Shown: positions 51,641-60,036, counted from the stretch's first letter. The stretch is DNA of 64,000 nt from Bacteroidota bacterium (GCA_030148165.1 JASBTZ010000007.1:310001-374000); one strand, 5' to 3'. Made by a program: numbers and translations. Notes: generated from the letters alone by a model not told the origin.

Positions 51641-53701
51641 ATGAGGCTGCAGAATCGGGAACTAAGTTGGTTGTCTTTTAATGAAAGAGTATTACAGGAA
51701 GCGCTGGATGAAAATAATCCGGTCATCGAACGTATGCGATTTTTGGGAATATACTCCAACAATATGGATGAGTTCTATCGGGTACGGGCTTCCTTTGTAA
51801 GAAGAATGGTTTCGCTCGGCAAGAAAAAAGTGCAAGGATTCGATGGTACACCGAAGGAGTTGTTTGATGAGATCATGAGCGTTGTTAGAAAACAGCAAAA
51901 GAAGTTTCAGATAGCTTATAAGAGAATTCTGGCGGAACTCGAAAAGGAGCACATTTATCATATTAATGAAAAACAACTCTCTGAAGAGCAGAAAAAAATA
52001 TTTCATGAACATTTCAAACTTCGGCTTAAGCATGCAATAGTACCTGTCATGCTGGATGAAAAAACACCCTTTCCACGACTAAAAGATTCAGGAATTTATC
52101 TGGCGGTAAGAATGGAATGGGATAAAAAAGCAAAGCATCGCTTCGCACTTATTCAGATTCCGGATGCATTCCCCAGATTTTATAGAATATCGGAGAACGA
52201 CGAAGAATTTGTAATCCTCATAGATGACATCATCCGACTTAATCTAGATCTTATTTTTTCCATTTTTAAGTACGACAGCATCGATGCCTATACTTTCAAG
52301 TTTACCAGGGATGCTGAACTGGATCTGGACGATGATATTTCGGTTTCATTTATGGAAAAGATCCGCAAGAGTATCAAGAAACGAAAGATTGGCGAACCTG
52401 TACGCTTTGTTTATGACGAAAAAATGCCGGAAGACCTCCTCAATTTTCTGTTGCAGAGACTCAACCTAACATTGGGCCTTAACACCATTGCAGGCGGGAA
52501 GTATCACAACTTTAAGGATTTTATGTCCTTCCCCACCTTCGAACGGGAAAATTTTGTTTTCCCTAAACAAGACCCTGTAATTCATCCGGAGTTCGAAGGA
52601 CAAAGAAGTTTGATCAGACGTATACTCAAAGGAGATGTAATGATTCACTTTCCTTATCAACGATTTGATTATATCGTAGATCTATTGCGAGAAGCTGCGA
52701 TTGATCCAAAAGTTCGCTCTATAAAAATTAATGTTTATCGCGTTGCTGATCAATCACAAATCATGAACGCGTTGATGAATGCTGTTCGGAATGGTAAACA
52801 AGTGTTCGTTATTATTGAGCTTCAGGCAAGATTTGATGAAGAGAACAATCTTTATTGGGCGAATAAATTAGAGGATGCCGGAGCGAAGGTGTCCTTTGGT
52901 GTAGAAGAACTAAAGGTTCATTCAAAACTGATCCAGATCAAGCGGGCGGGAACCAAAACAGAACATACGATAACCTATGTTGGAACGGGAAATTTCAATG
53001 AGAAGACGGCTTATTTGTACGAAGACATTGGTTTATTAACCGCTGAAGAAAAGCTGGGTCAGGATGTAGAAAAAGTGTTTGATATTCTGATCGGATATAA
53101 GAATAACTTTATTTTCAATAAAATTATAGTTTCTCCTTACAATACCCGAGCACGATTTATTGATCTGATTAAAAATGAAATTGCTATCGCAGAAAAAGGT
53201 AAAAAATCATACATCAGGATCAAGTTAAATAATCTCGTTGATGAGGAAATGATTCAACTTCTTTACGACGCCAGTCAGGCAGGAGTAAAAATAGACATGA
53301 TCATACGGGGTGTTTGTTGCCTCGTACCTAAAGTGAAGGGTCAAAGTGAAAATATAACCGTAAGATCCATTGTAGGACGCTATTTGGAACATTCACGTTT
53401 TCTAATCTTCCACAACGGAGGAGATCCATTATATTTTATCTCCAGCGGGGATTGGATGGAGAGAAATCTTGATAAGCGAATTGAAGTGGCATGTCCGGTT
53501 TTGGAAACTCGGCATAAGCAGAGACTGGATGAAATATTCGAGATACTTTGGAAAGGAAATGTTAAATCGAGGATTATTGACGCAGCTCAGAGCAACCGCT
53601 ATCACCGCAACAATAAGGAACGATTCAATTCTCAAACAGAGATCTATAAGTACTACTTTAATTTAGCGAATCGCTCACGTCCAAAGAGACAGCGTCTATA
53701 G
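51641..53701 (+). CDS. ppk1: Polyphosphate kinase 1
   Basis: Makes long-chain polyphosphate from ATP. The 686-residue protein has the four-domain PPK1 layout: N domain beginning NRELSWLSFNERVLQEA, head domain, and two C-terminal PLD-like domains. The autophosphorylated histidine is H427 in KVHSKLI, and the second catalytic histidine is H584 in LEHSRFLIFHNG; DWMERNLDKRIEVACPV is the C-terminal signature. Both match E. coli H435 and H592. The last 44 bases overlap a small gene on the other strand. Confidence 0.97.
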   Translation: MRLQNRELSWLSFNERVLQEALDENNPVIERMRFLGIYSNNMDEFYRVRASFVRRMVSLGKKKVQGFDGTPKELFDEIMSVVRKQQKKFQIAYKRILAELEKEHIYHINEKQLSEEQKKIFHEHFKLRLKHAIVPVMLDEKTPFPRLKDSGIYLAVRMEWDKKAKHRFALIQIPDAFPRFYRISENDEEFVILIDDIIRLNLDLIFSIFKYDSIDAYTFKFTRDAELDLDDDISVSFMEKIRKSIKKRKIGEPVRFVYDEKMPEDLLNFLLQRLNLTLGLNTIAGGKYHNFKDFMSFPTFERENFVFPKQDPVIHPEFEGQRSLIRRILKGDVMIHFPYQRFDYIVDLLREAAIDPKVRSIKINVYRVADQSQIMNALMNAVRNGKQVFVIIELQARFDEENNLYWANKLEDAGAKVSFGVEELKVHSKLIQIKRAGTKTEHTITYVGTGNFNEKTAYLYEDIGLLTAEEKLGQDVEKVFDILIGYKNNFIFNKIIVSPYNTRARFIDLIKNEIAIAEKGKKSYIRIKLNNLVDEEMIQLLYDASQAGVKIDMIIRGVCCLVPKVKGQSENITVRSIVGRYLEHSRFLIFHNGGDPLYFISSGDWMERNLDKRIEVACPVLETRHKQRLDEIFEILWKGNVKSRIIDAAQSNRYHRNNKERFNSQTEIYKYYFNLANRSRPKRQRL

Positions 53702-53864
53702 TTGTAACTTCTTTGGGGTCTTTTTCAGCCTTAGGGCCCATCAAGCGACTAATAAGTAATCCGAGCACCGTGAGGATAACGACATAGATAACAATCTTGA
53801 CCAGGTATGCTCTGGAAGCCGGTTTCATTTGATGTTGCTTCAGATCGATCTTACGTTTGTTCAT
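53658..53864 (-). CDS. Small single-helix membrane protein (68 aa)
   Basis: A basic N-terminus (MNKRKIDLKQHQMKPASR) is followed by one membrane helix (about residues 21-45, VKIVIYVVILTVLGLLISRLM) and an acidic, S/D-rich tail. I do not recognise a family, but short proteins of this design are common in Flavobacteriales, and the hydrophobic profile is too good for a shadow frame. Its 3' 44 bases overlap the end of ppk1 in antisense, and its start is 36 bases from the galE start, so it shares a divergent intergenic region with galE. No promoter box was found for it. Confidence 0.62.
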   Translation of the reverse strand: MNKRKIDLKQHQMKPASRAYLVKIVIYVVILTVLGLLISRLMGPKAEKDPKEVTTIDAVSLDVSDSLN

Positions 53865-53900
53865 GGAATAAATTTAACCATTTCTCTTACCTTTACAGCG

Positions 53901-54923
53901 ATGAGTGAACAGAAGTACATCTTGGTAACCGGAGGCGTTGGGTTTTTGGGTTCTCATACGGTGGTTTCGCTGTATGAACATGGATTTGTACCGATCATTG
54001 CGGATGACTTTCGGAACTCGGATCGAAGCATTCCTGAAGGGTTAAAAAAAATAACAGGTGAGGATCCTATCATTTACGAAGTAGATGTTTGCGATCAATT
54101 AAAGCTAAGAAAGATCTTTAATGATTTCGATCTACAGGGGATCATCCATTTCGCAGCTGACAAATCTGTAATTGAATCAGTTAAGGAACCTTTAAAATAT
54201 TATGAGAATAATATAGGTTCATTGGTCAATTGTATTAAACTGGCAGAAGAATACAAGGTTAATAATTTTGTGTTTTCTTCTTCGTGCACAGTTTATGGCG
54301 AACCTGACCATACCATTGTTACGGAAGAATCACCGATCAAAGAAGCACAGTCTCCCTACGGAGCAACAAAGCAGATCTGTGAACGCATCATCCAGGATGT
54401 AAATCAAAGAGGAAGTAATATCAAATTTCTGAGCTTGCGGTATTTCAATCCGATTGGAGCTCACCCCAGCTCAAACATTGGGGAGCTTCCAAATGGAGTG
54501 CCGGACAATCTGGTCCCATACGTCACACAAACAGCGATTGGCATAAGGGATAAGCTAACTGTCTTCGGTAATGACTACGATACGCCGGACGGAAGCTGTT
54601 TGCGCGATTTTATTCATGTTATGGATCTTGCAGAAGCGCACATCAGTGGTCTTAAATGGTTGATGTCAAATACGTCGGGTATCTCAGAAGTTGTCAATAT
54701 TGGTGCAGGACGAGGGGTAAGCGTATTGGAAATAATTCATACTTTCGAGGAAGTGAGTGGATTAAAACTTAATTGGGAATTTGGCCCACGTAGAGATGGT
54801 GATGTCGGTAAGATCTATGCAGATATTACTAAGGCGAAAAACATACTAGGTTGGACACCTAAATTTGACGTCACAGCAGCCATGAAACATGCCTGGGAAT
54901 GGGAGCAAAAAATAGCCGAATGA
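53901..54923 (+). CDS. galE: UDP-glucose 4-epimerase
   Basis: Interconverts UDP-glucose and UDP-galactose for sugar metabolism and surface glycans. It is a short-chain dehydrogenase/reductase with the NAD motif GGVGFLGSH, serine in FSSSCTVYGEP, and the catalytic Y-x3-K in SPYGATKQ. RYFNPIGAHPS and CLRDFIHVMDLAEAH confirm the galE branch. I chose the ATG at 53901 (MSEQKYILVTGG), which removes 24 unrelated residues of an earlier in-frame start. Length 340. Its stop overlaps the start of the next gene (ATGA). Confidence 0.95.
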   Translation: MSEQKYILVTGGVGFLGSHTVVSLYEHGFVPIIADDFRNSDRSIPEGLKKITGEDPIIYEVDVCDQLKLRKIFNDFDLQGIIHFAADKSVIESVKEPLKYYENNIGSLVNCIKLAEEYKVNNFVFSSSCTVYGEPDHTIVTEESPIKEAQSPYGATKQICERIIQDVNQRGSNIKFLSLRYFNPIGAHPSSNIGELPNGVPDNLVPYVTQTAIGIRDKLTVFGNDYDTPDGSCLRDFIHVMDLAEAHISGLKWLMSNTSGISEVVNIGAGRGVSVLEIIHTFEEVSGLKLNWEFGPRRDGDVGKIYADITKAKNILGWTPKFDVTAAMKHAWEWEQKIAE

Positions 54924-55663
54924 ATAAAATTCTAACAACCCTCGTATTTATTTGCCTTTGTTCATTGGCGTTTACGCAGTACGACAGCAAGGGCGAAGAG
55001 TACTCTCAATTCAAACCTGGATTCATGTGGAAATTTACAGGTTTTCGACCCGCCATACCGGAGAAGGTGTACAAATATGATCGTCTGGTTTTTGACCTCG
55101 TTTATTCAGATTGGATTGGTGATCGTGACCCATTTCAGAATCACTGGGCATCCATTGGACTAAACACGAATCTAATGTTCGATATTCCTCTGACGAAAGG
55201 GAACACCGTTTCTTTAGGAATAGGGTTGGCGCATCAGTACATGAAGATTCGCCACGATAACCATTTAATAGGAGATGAAACAGCCGGTACGACCAATTTT
55301 GTAGAGAAAGACACCAGCGACACTTTTAAAAGAAGTATTCTTGCAGGCAATGCGATTTCGCTTCCATTGGAGTTGAGGTTCCACAAAGAAAGCTGGAGGC
55401 ATTTCAAAATTCATCTAGGAGGGCGCGTTGGATATCAGGCTAACCTGTTCAGTAAATATGTATACGGCAAATTCGGCGACAGGGATATTTTTAAAAGTGT
55501 TGGTTTCCCGGATCAGTCGGCCCTTATTTATTCGGCTCACATTCGATTTGGCTTAAGAAACTGGGCTCTTTATGGAAGCTATTCATTCAATCCCATATTT
55601 AAATCTTCCAACAGCGTAGAGCTTAATAGAATTCAATTCGGACTGAGTCTATCCTTATTTTAA
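54920..55663 (+). CDS. Predicted outer-membrane beta-barrel protein
   Basis: A 247-residue exported protein; the start at 54920 gives a signal peptide (MNKILTTLVFICLCSLAFTQ). The body alternates hydrophobic and polar residues (LVFDLVYSDWIG, WASIGLNTNLMFDIPL, SLGIGLAHQYMKI, IHLGGRVGYQANLF, WALYGSYSFNPIF, IQFGLSLSLF) and ends in phenylalanine, as expected of an outer-membrane barrel. I do not recognise a named family. It overlaps galE by four bases and the tatD-like gene by one, so galE, this gene and tatD form one operon. Confidence 0.78.
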   Translation: MNKILTTLVFICLCSLAFTQYDSKGEEYSQFKPGFMWKFTGFRPAIPEKVYKYDRLVFDLVYSDWIGDRDPFQNHWASIGLNTNLMFDIPLTKGNTVSLGIGLAHQYMKIRHDNHLIGDETAGTTNFVEKDTSDTFKRSILAGNAISLPLELRFHKESWRHFKIHLGGRVGYQANLFSKYVYGKFGDRDIFKSVGFPDQSALIYSAHIRFGLRNWALYGSYSFNPIFKSSNSVELNRIQFGLSLSLF

Positions 55664-56442
55664 TGTTAGTTGATACGCATACCCACTTATTTGTCGACTC
55701 TTTTGATGAAGACCGAAGCGAGGTGGTATCCAGAGCACGACGAGATGGTGTAGAAATAATGTTATTACCGAATATCGATGCATCCACTATTCAAGCACTT
55801 AAATCACTTGTTGAAGCTGAACCCGGAACATGCTATGGCATGATGGGACTTCATCCCGGGAGTGTGAAAGATCAATGGGAATCCGAACTTAATCAGATCA
55901 AGAAAGAGCTGTGGAATGGCAATTATATTGCAGTTGGCGAAATAGGCATCGACCTTTATTGGGATAAGACCTATCTCGATGAGCAAAAGACCGTATTTCG
56001 CACGCAGGTGCAGTGGGCGAAAGAATTAAAATTACCGATCGCAATTCATGCGCGTGAAGCATTCGATGAGATCTTTGAAATCCTTGATGAAGAGAATGAC
56101 GAAAACCTGAGCGGAGTATTTCATTGCTTTACCGGAAATATGGATCAGGCGGAACATGCTTTGAGTTACGGCAATTTTAAATTGGGCATAGGCGGAGTCG
56201 TAACTTATAAAAAGGCGGAGTTGGATAAAGTCTTACGTAACATTCCGCTCGAACATTTGATTTTGGAGACAGATTCTCCTTACCTGTCGCCGGTCCCTTA
56301 TCGTGGTAAGAGAAACGAAAGCAGTTATATTGTTCATGTCGCCGAAAAGCTCTCGGAGATATACAAGGTTAGTATGAAAGAAATAGCAGAACGAACGACA
56401 AAATCAGCGTTAGAATTATTTAAAATTCCATTGAGTCAATAA
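55663..56442 (+). CDS. tatD: TatD family metal-dependent hydrolase
   Basis: A 259-residue amidohydrolase-like protein; TatD proteins act as metal-dependent DNases or deaminases. The metal site is seen in VDTHTHLF at the N-terminus, the glutamate in VGEIGIDLYW, PIAIHAREA, FHCFTGN and the aspartate in LETDSPYLSP. Length is normal. Its start overlaps the previous stop (TAATG). The last codons KIPLSQ and stop lie inside a tandem duplication at 56421-56460. Confidence 0.93.
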   Translation: MLVDTHTHLFVDSFDEDRSEVVSRARRDGVEIMLLPNIDASTIQALKSLVEAEPGTCYGMMGLHPGSVKDQWESELNQIKKELWNGNYIAVGEIGIDLYWDKTYLDEQKTVFRTQVQWAKELKLPIAIHAREAFDEIFEILDEENDENLSGVFHCFTGNMDQAEHALSYGNFKLGIGGVVTYKKAELDKVLRNIPLEHLILETDSPYLSPVPYRGKRNESSYIVHVAEKLSEIYKVSMKEIAERTTKSALELFKIPLSQ

Positions 56443-56460
56443 AATCTACCATTGAGTCAA
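56421..56460 (+). repeat. Tandem duplication at the tatD 3' end
   Basis: TAAAATTCCATTGAGTCAA (56421-56439) is followed at once by a near copy (56440-56460) in which two bases are added within the first half; the last 12 bases, CCATTGAGTCAA, are identical. The tatD stop codon is the first triplet of the second copy. Confidence 0.8.
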
Positions 56461-56507
56461 GTACTCTGCAGGAAGTTATGTAATATTAAACGAGAATCGT
56501 ATTATTG

Positions 56508-57545
56508 ATGAAGGCAAAACCAAAAGTGCTGATAATATACACGGGAGGTACGATCGGGATGATAAAAGATCCCGTGACAGGAGAACTTTCCAATGTAGAT
56601 TTTGATCTGATATTTGATCAGGTTCCTGAATTGAACAGGTTAAACATCGAAGTAGATTCAGTGAGTTTCGAGAAACCAATGGATTCTTCGGAGATCAATA
56701 CCAGTCACTGGCGGGAGATTGCCAAAACGATCTTTGATAATTATGCACAATATGATGGCTTTGTGGTGCTTCACGGCACGGATACAATGGCATATACAGC
56801 TTCGGCATTAAGTTTCATGTTTGACGGGCTTCAGAAACCTGTCATCTTTACCGGGTCACAACTACCTATTGGAATGATCCGCACAGACGGCAAAGAAAAC
56901 CTGATAACAGCACTTGAAATTGCGGCGGCGAGGGACCAATACGGTGGTGCTCTTATTCGCGAGGTGGCAGTTTGCTTTGACTATAAATTGTTTAGAGGAA
57001 ACCGCTGCACGAAAGATTCTGCTGAAAATTTCGAGGCCTTCAGGTCACCAAACTATTTGGAGTTGGCTTCCGCAGGTGTTCATCTTCAGTATCACGAACA
57101 TCGTTTTTACAAAAGTGAGAATGAAAAGTTAACGCTCAATGACAAACTGAATACCAGAATTGCGCTGGTGAAGTTATTCCCTGGAATGGATTTTAACTTG
57201 TACAAGAATCTGATCAACAAGGATGCGATAGACGGCTTGATTCTGGAAACGTTTGGCGCCGGTAATAGCCCGAATAATGCAGACTTTCATTCAAATTTGA
57301 GAAGCTTCATTAATGAAGGAGGAGTCGTTCTCAATATATCACAATGTAGTTCAGGATTTGTTATTCAGGGATTTTACGAAGCGAGCTCCATGTTTAACCG
57401 CTTAGGAGTGGTAAGTGGCCAGGACATGACAACAGAGGCTGCCGTCACGAAAATGATGGTATGTCTTGATCCGGAAAATACGGATAGATCAATGGAGTTA
57501 CTTGCGCAAAATCTACGTGGAGAACTCACCGATTTACCGGGCTAA
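56508..57545 (+). CDS. ansA: Type I asparaginase
   Basis: Hydrolyses asparagine to aspartate and ammonia in the cytoplasm (no signal peptide). The two active-site threonines are in IYTGGTIGM near the N-terminus and VLHGTDTMAYTAS around residue 86, and a later conserved stretch is VIFTGSQLPIGMIRTDGKENL. At 345 residues it is a type I enzyme. The ATG at 56508 is preferred over a TTG three bases earlier. The tRNA-Ser gene follows after 38 bases. Confidence 0.94.
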   Translation: MKAKPKVLIIYTGGTIGMIKDPVTGELSNVDFDLIFDQVPELNRLNIEVDSVSFEKPMDSSEINTSHWREIAKTIFDNYAQYDGFVVLHGTDTMAYTASALSFMFDGLQKPVIFTGSQLPIGMIRTDGKENLITALEIAAARDQYGGALIREVAVCFDYKLFRGNRCTKDSAENFEAFRSPNYLELASAGVHLQYHEHRFYKSENEKLTLNDKLNTRIALVKLFPGMDFNLYKNLINKDAIDGLILETFGAGNSPNNADFHSNLRSFINEGGVVLNISQCSSGFVIQGFYEASSMFNRLGVVSGQDMTTEAAVTKMMVCLDPENTDRSMELLAQNLRGELTDLPG

Positions 57546-57554
57546 TCCTCTGAA

Positions 57555-57562
57555 TAATTTTG
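57555..57562 (+). promoter_or_regulatory. Putative -7 box for tRNA-Ser
   Basis: TAATTTTG (TAnnTTTG) ends 21 bases before the tRNA 5' end. Confidence 0.45.
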
Positions 57563-57583
57563 TAGATTTGCCAGAACAATTTT

Positions 57584-57671
57584 GGAGAGGTGTCCGAGTG
57601 GCTGAAGGAGCACGCCTGGAAAGTGTGTATACGTCTAAAGCGTATCGAGGGTTCGAATCCCTCTCTCTCCG
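57584..57671 (+). tRNA. tRNA-Ser (anticodon GGA)
   Basis: An 88-base class II tRNA. The acceptor stem GGAGAGG pairs with TCTCTCC (57664-57670, one G-U pair) and the discriminator base is G (57671). The anticodon arm CACGC-CTGGAAA-GTGTG places GGA at 57618-57620, reading TCC and TCT codons. A long variable arm (TATACG/CGTATC) and the T arm GAGGG-TTCGAAT-CCCTC are as expected for serine tRNA. CCA is not encoded. Spurious reading frames cover both strands here and should not be annotated as proteins. Confidence 0.97.
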
Positions 57672-57673
57672 CA
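57656..57673 (+). repeat. Direct repeat copy 1: tRNA-Ser 3' end
   Basis: Eighteen bases, AATCCCTCTCTCTCCGCA, covering the T-arm 3' side, the acceptor 3' strand, the discriminator base and two further bases. An identical copy lies at 57747-57764. Confidence 0.93.
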
Positions 57674-57746
57674 ACGTAGTGAGGAAGTAGGGATGAGAAC
57701 AGGTTCGTGCCGAAGCGAAGCGTAGACCACTGAGCAAATGCGAAGT
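57674..57746 (+). other. REP-like spacer between the two tRNA-tail copies
   Basis: Seventy-three bases with no coding signal. It contains CCGAAGCGAAGCG and ACCACTGAGC-aaat-GCGAAGT; the latter looks like a degenerate form of the CACTGAGC...GAAGTG palindromic elements scattered in many Bacteroidota genomes (from memory, not checked). With the second tRNA-tail copy it makes a 91-base unit. Confidence 0.6.
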
Positions 57747-57764
57747 AATCCCTCTCTCTCCGCA
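57747..57764 (+). repeat. Direct repeat copy 2: duplicated tRNA-Ser tail
   Basis: Identical to the 18 bases at the tRNA-Ser 3' end, 91 bases further on. No tRNA body precedes it. The remaining 110 bases to exbB hold only an AT-rich leader with a promoter box. Confidence 0.93.
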
Positions 57765-57820
57765 GAACAAACTAAAAAACAGCTTATTCACATTGTGCTT
57801 TATTGTGAAATAAATTTTAT

Positions 57821-57828
57821 TATTTTTG
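57821..57828 (+). promoter_or_regulatory. Putative -7 box for the exbB-exbD operon
   Basis: TATTTTTG (TAnnTTTG) ends 46 bases before the exbB-like ATG. TTG triplets upstream lie 15 or 25 bases away, outside the usual spacing. Confidence 0.5.
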
Positions 57829-57874
57829 GCTAGCAATTTAAACTTAGAATACGATTAAATTAATCTTTGAGAAC

Positions 57875-58744
57875 ATGAAAAAAGTAATTAGTTCTTTAAC
57901 TATTGTAGCAGTGATGGCAATAGGATTTGCGAACTTCACGTATGCAGAGCAGGAACAGAAAGGAACTGCTGATGAACCAGTACAAGTTGATGATGAAACT
58001 CCGGCGGAGGAAGCTCCGGCTGAAGAAGTCGCAACTGAAGAAGCTGCCTCGGAAGCTGCACTGGAAGGTGTAACGGAAGAAGGACAGGAAGAAGAAAAAG
58101 TTGAACCTACTTTCGTTCAGCAGTTAAAGCAAAAATATATTGAAGGTGACCCTTTCTGGATGAGCTTTCCGTTGATCTGTTTGATCATTGGTTTAGCGAT
58201 GTCAATTGAAAGAATCGTTTACCTTAACCTTTCAACTATTAACACTAAGAAATTCCTGGATGAGGTGGAAACAGCTCTGAAGAATGGAGGTGTGGAAGCA
58301 GCAAAAGATGTTTGTAGAAATACAAGAGGACCAATTGCTTCGATTTTCTATCAGGGACTTGATCGATCAGATGAAGGAATTGAAATGGTTGAGAAGTCAG
58401 TTGTTTCTTATGGTGGCGTTCAAATGGGTCTTTTGGAAAAAGGATTATCATGGTTAACACTATTCATCGCTCTAGCACCGATGCTTGGATTCCTTGGAAC
58501 GGTAATCGGAATGATCTTCGCATTCGATAAGATCGTTGAAGATGGTCAGGTATCACCAACTACAGTAGCAGATGGTATTAAGGTATCACTACTAACAACA
58601 GTATTTGGTTTGATCGCTGCGATTATTCTTCAGGTATTCTATAACTACATCGTTTCTAAAGTAGACGGTATCGTAAACGAAATGGAAGATGCTTCTATCT
58701 CATTAGTAGATATGATGTTAAAGCACAAAATAACTCAAGCCTAA
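57875..58744 (+). CDS. exbB: MotA/TolQ/ExbB proton channel protein with acidic N-terminal extension
   Basis: The proton-channel subunit that, with ExbD, energises TonB-dependent outer-membrane transport (or Tol). The 289-residue protein has a signal-like N-terminus (MKKVISSLTIVAVMAIGFANFTYAEQ), an Ala/Glu-rich acidic stretch (about 25-72), a first helix near 88-108 (WMSFPLICLIIGLAMSIERIVYL), and the two conserved C-terminal helices with GLSWLTLFIALAPMLGFLGTVIGMIFAF and TTVFGLIAAIILQVFYNYI. The extension exported to the periplasm is a feature of many Bacteroidota ExbB proteins. Three genes follow in one operon. Confidence 0.92.
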   Translation: MKKVISSLTIVAVMAIGFANFTYAEQEQKGTADEPVQVDDETPAEEAPAEEVATEEAASEAALEGVTEEGQEEEKVEPTFVQQLKQKYIEGDPFWMSFPLICLIIGLAMSIERIVYLNLSTINTKKFLDEVETALKNGGVEAAKDVCRNTRGPIASIFYQGLDRSDEGIEMVEKSVVSYGGVQMGLLEKGLSWLTLFIALAPMLGFLGTVIGMIFAFDKIVEDGQVSPTTVADGIKVSLLTTVFGLIAAIILQVFYNYIVSKVDGIVNEMEDASISLVDMMLKHKITQA

Positions 58745-58771
58745 TTAGGGCAACAAAAACAATATTCAATT

Positions 58772-59245
58772 ATGGATAGCAAGAAACTCAATATGATATT
58801 AACCATCCTCAAAGTAGGATTGGTAGCATTGGGAGTGATTGCCTTCTTGTTGATTCTTGTCAATAGCCCTTCTTCTGATGAAGTAAAGGATATTGAAAGT
58901 TTCAGAGACGGTAGCAGTATGGGATTTGCAGTTTCATACACCGGATTCATTCTTTTTGCCGGAATTGGCTTGATCCTGGTATTCTTTATACAAAGCCTTG
59001 TGACGAATACAAAGAAAACAGTTAAATCAATTTTGGGATTGATTGCTGCACTACTTGTGTTCCTTGTATTCTATTTAATAGGTACTTCCGACACGAACGA
59101 AATGCTTGCTATTAAAGAAGAGCAGTATGTGAGTGATGGAACACTTGCGCAGATTACGGCAGGACTTTATACAGTATTACTTGGAGTGGTCGTTGGATTT
59201 TTACTAGCGATCTTCGGCCCTTTCATGGGTAAGTATAGAAAATAG
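58772..59245 (+). CDS. Hypothetical membrane protein in the exbB-exbD operon
   Basis: A 157-residue protein with about four helices (residues 9-29, 53-75, 85-105, 130-151) and a short acidic loop (NSPSSDEVKDIESFRDGSS). I do not recognise a named family. It lies between exbB and the two exbD genes with 27- and 2-base gaps; an unknown membrane gene at this position is common in Flavobacteriales clusters. It may be an accessory part of the proton-channel complex (inference from position alone). Confidence 0.78.
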   Translation: MDSKKLNMILTILKVGLVALGVIAFLLILVNSPSSDEVKDIESFRDGSSMGFAVSYTGFILFAGIGLILVFFIQSLVTNTKKTVKSILGLIAALLVFLVFYLIGTSDTNEMLAIKEEQYVSDGTLAQITAGLYTVLLGVVVGFLLAIFGPFMGKYRK

Positions 59246-59247
59246 AT

Positions 59248-60027
59248 ATGGCGAAGAGAGAGATTCCTGAAATAAATGCTGGATCGATGGCGGATATCGC
59301 CTTCCTTCTCTTGATCTTCTTCCTAGTGACAACTACTATGGATAAGGATATGGCGTATATGCGTGCTATTCCTAAAAGGATAGAGAATCCGGAACCTCCA
59401 TTACCGATTGAAAAGAGAAACATTTGTTTGATCCTAGCTAATAGTCAGAATCAATTAATGGTTCGGGGTGAATTGATGACGGATCCTGATGAAATATCGG
59501 AGAAAGTGAAGGAGTTTTATACGGCTAACGAAAAGGTTAACGATCCTAAGAATAAATTTCCGATGTACTCCACCATAAGTATGTCTCAGATTGAACAAAA
59601 GATTTTACAAGCTGAGAAGGAATTGGAGGAAACGGAGAATACTCCCGATGTAATGCCCGAAATTGTTGAGTTCAAGCAAGCCCAATGGGATAAGTGGGTT
59701 AAAAAGAAAGAAGCACTGGAAATGCTTGGGAAACCACAGCTGAGAGAAATTCACTTCCAGGCTCACGTTCGTATCGAAGTGCAGAAAAACACATCGTATG
59801 AGTTATTCACGAAAATTCATTCAGAATTGAGAGAAGCAATCTTCGATCTTCGTGATGAAGTAGCGAACGATTTGTTTGGAGAATCTTACGGAGTGATCCA
59901 CAAGCGTTATATCTCCAATGAAGGCGATAAGGACAAGCAAGTAGAAGCTTCTGAGGATAAAAAGAAAATTGATCTATTGAAGATTTTATATCCGGATAGA
60001 TTCATTGAAGTAACGCCGAAAAAATAA
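59248..60027 (+). CDS. exbD: ExbD/TolR-like protein 1, extended
   Basis: ExbD couples the ExbB channel to TonB. The single N-terminal helix carries the essential aspartate (SMADIAFLLLIFFLVTTT, around residue 15). At 259 residues it is about 100 longer than usual: the periplasmic domain is interrupted by a charged, probably coiled region (about 105-165, MSQIEQKILQAEKELEETEN), then continues REIHFQAHVRIEVQKNTSYELFTKIHSELREAI, and ends with a charged tail. The second ExbD follows after 9 bases. Confidence 0.9.
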   Translation: MAKREIPEINAGSMADIAFLLLIFFLVTTTMDKDMAYMRAIPKRIENPEPPLPIEKRNICLILANSQNQLMVRGELMTDPDEISEKVKEFYTANEKVNDPKNKFPMYSTISMSQIEQKILQAEKELEETENTPDVMPEIVEFKQAQWDKWVKKKEALEMLGKPQLREIHFQAHVRIEVQKNTSYELFTKIHSELREAIFDLRDEVANDLFGESYGVIHKRYISNEGDKDKQVEASEDKKKIDLLKILYPDRFIEVTPKK

Positions 60028-60036
60028 GAACTACGT

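Noticed and set aside
57466..57690. Plus-strand frame running from ansA into tRNA-Ser
   Set aside because: It overlaps ansA in another frame and the tRNA body; no coding signal of its own.
57656..57764. Integrated mobile element between the two tRNA-tail copies
   Set aside because: Only 73 bases lie between the copies and there is no integrase, transposase or cargo anywhere in the window; reported as a repeat or scar instead.
57534..57836. Minus-strand frame of 100 codons over the tRNA-Ser gene and its repeat
   Set aside because: It is the antisense of the tRNA and the duplicated tail; the RERDSNPR-type translation is the familiar false protein seen over tRNA-Ser genes.
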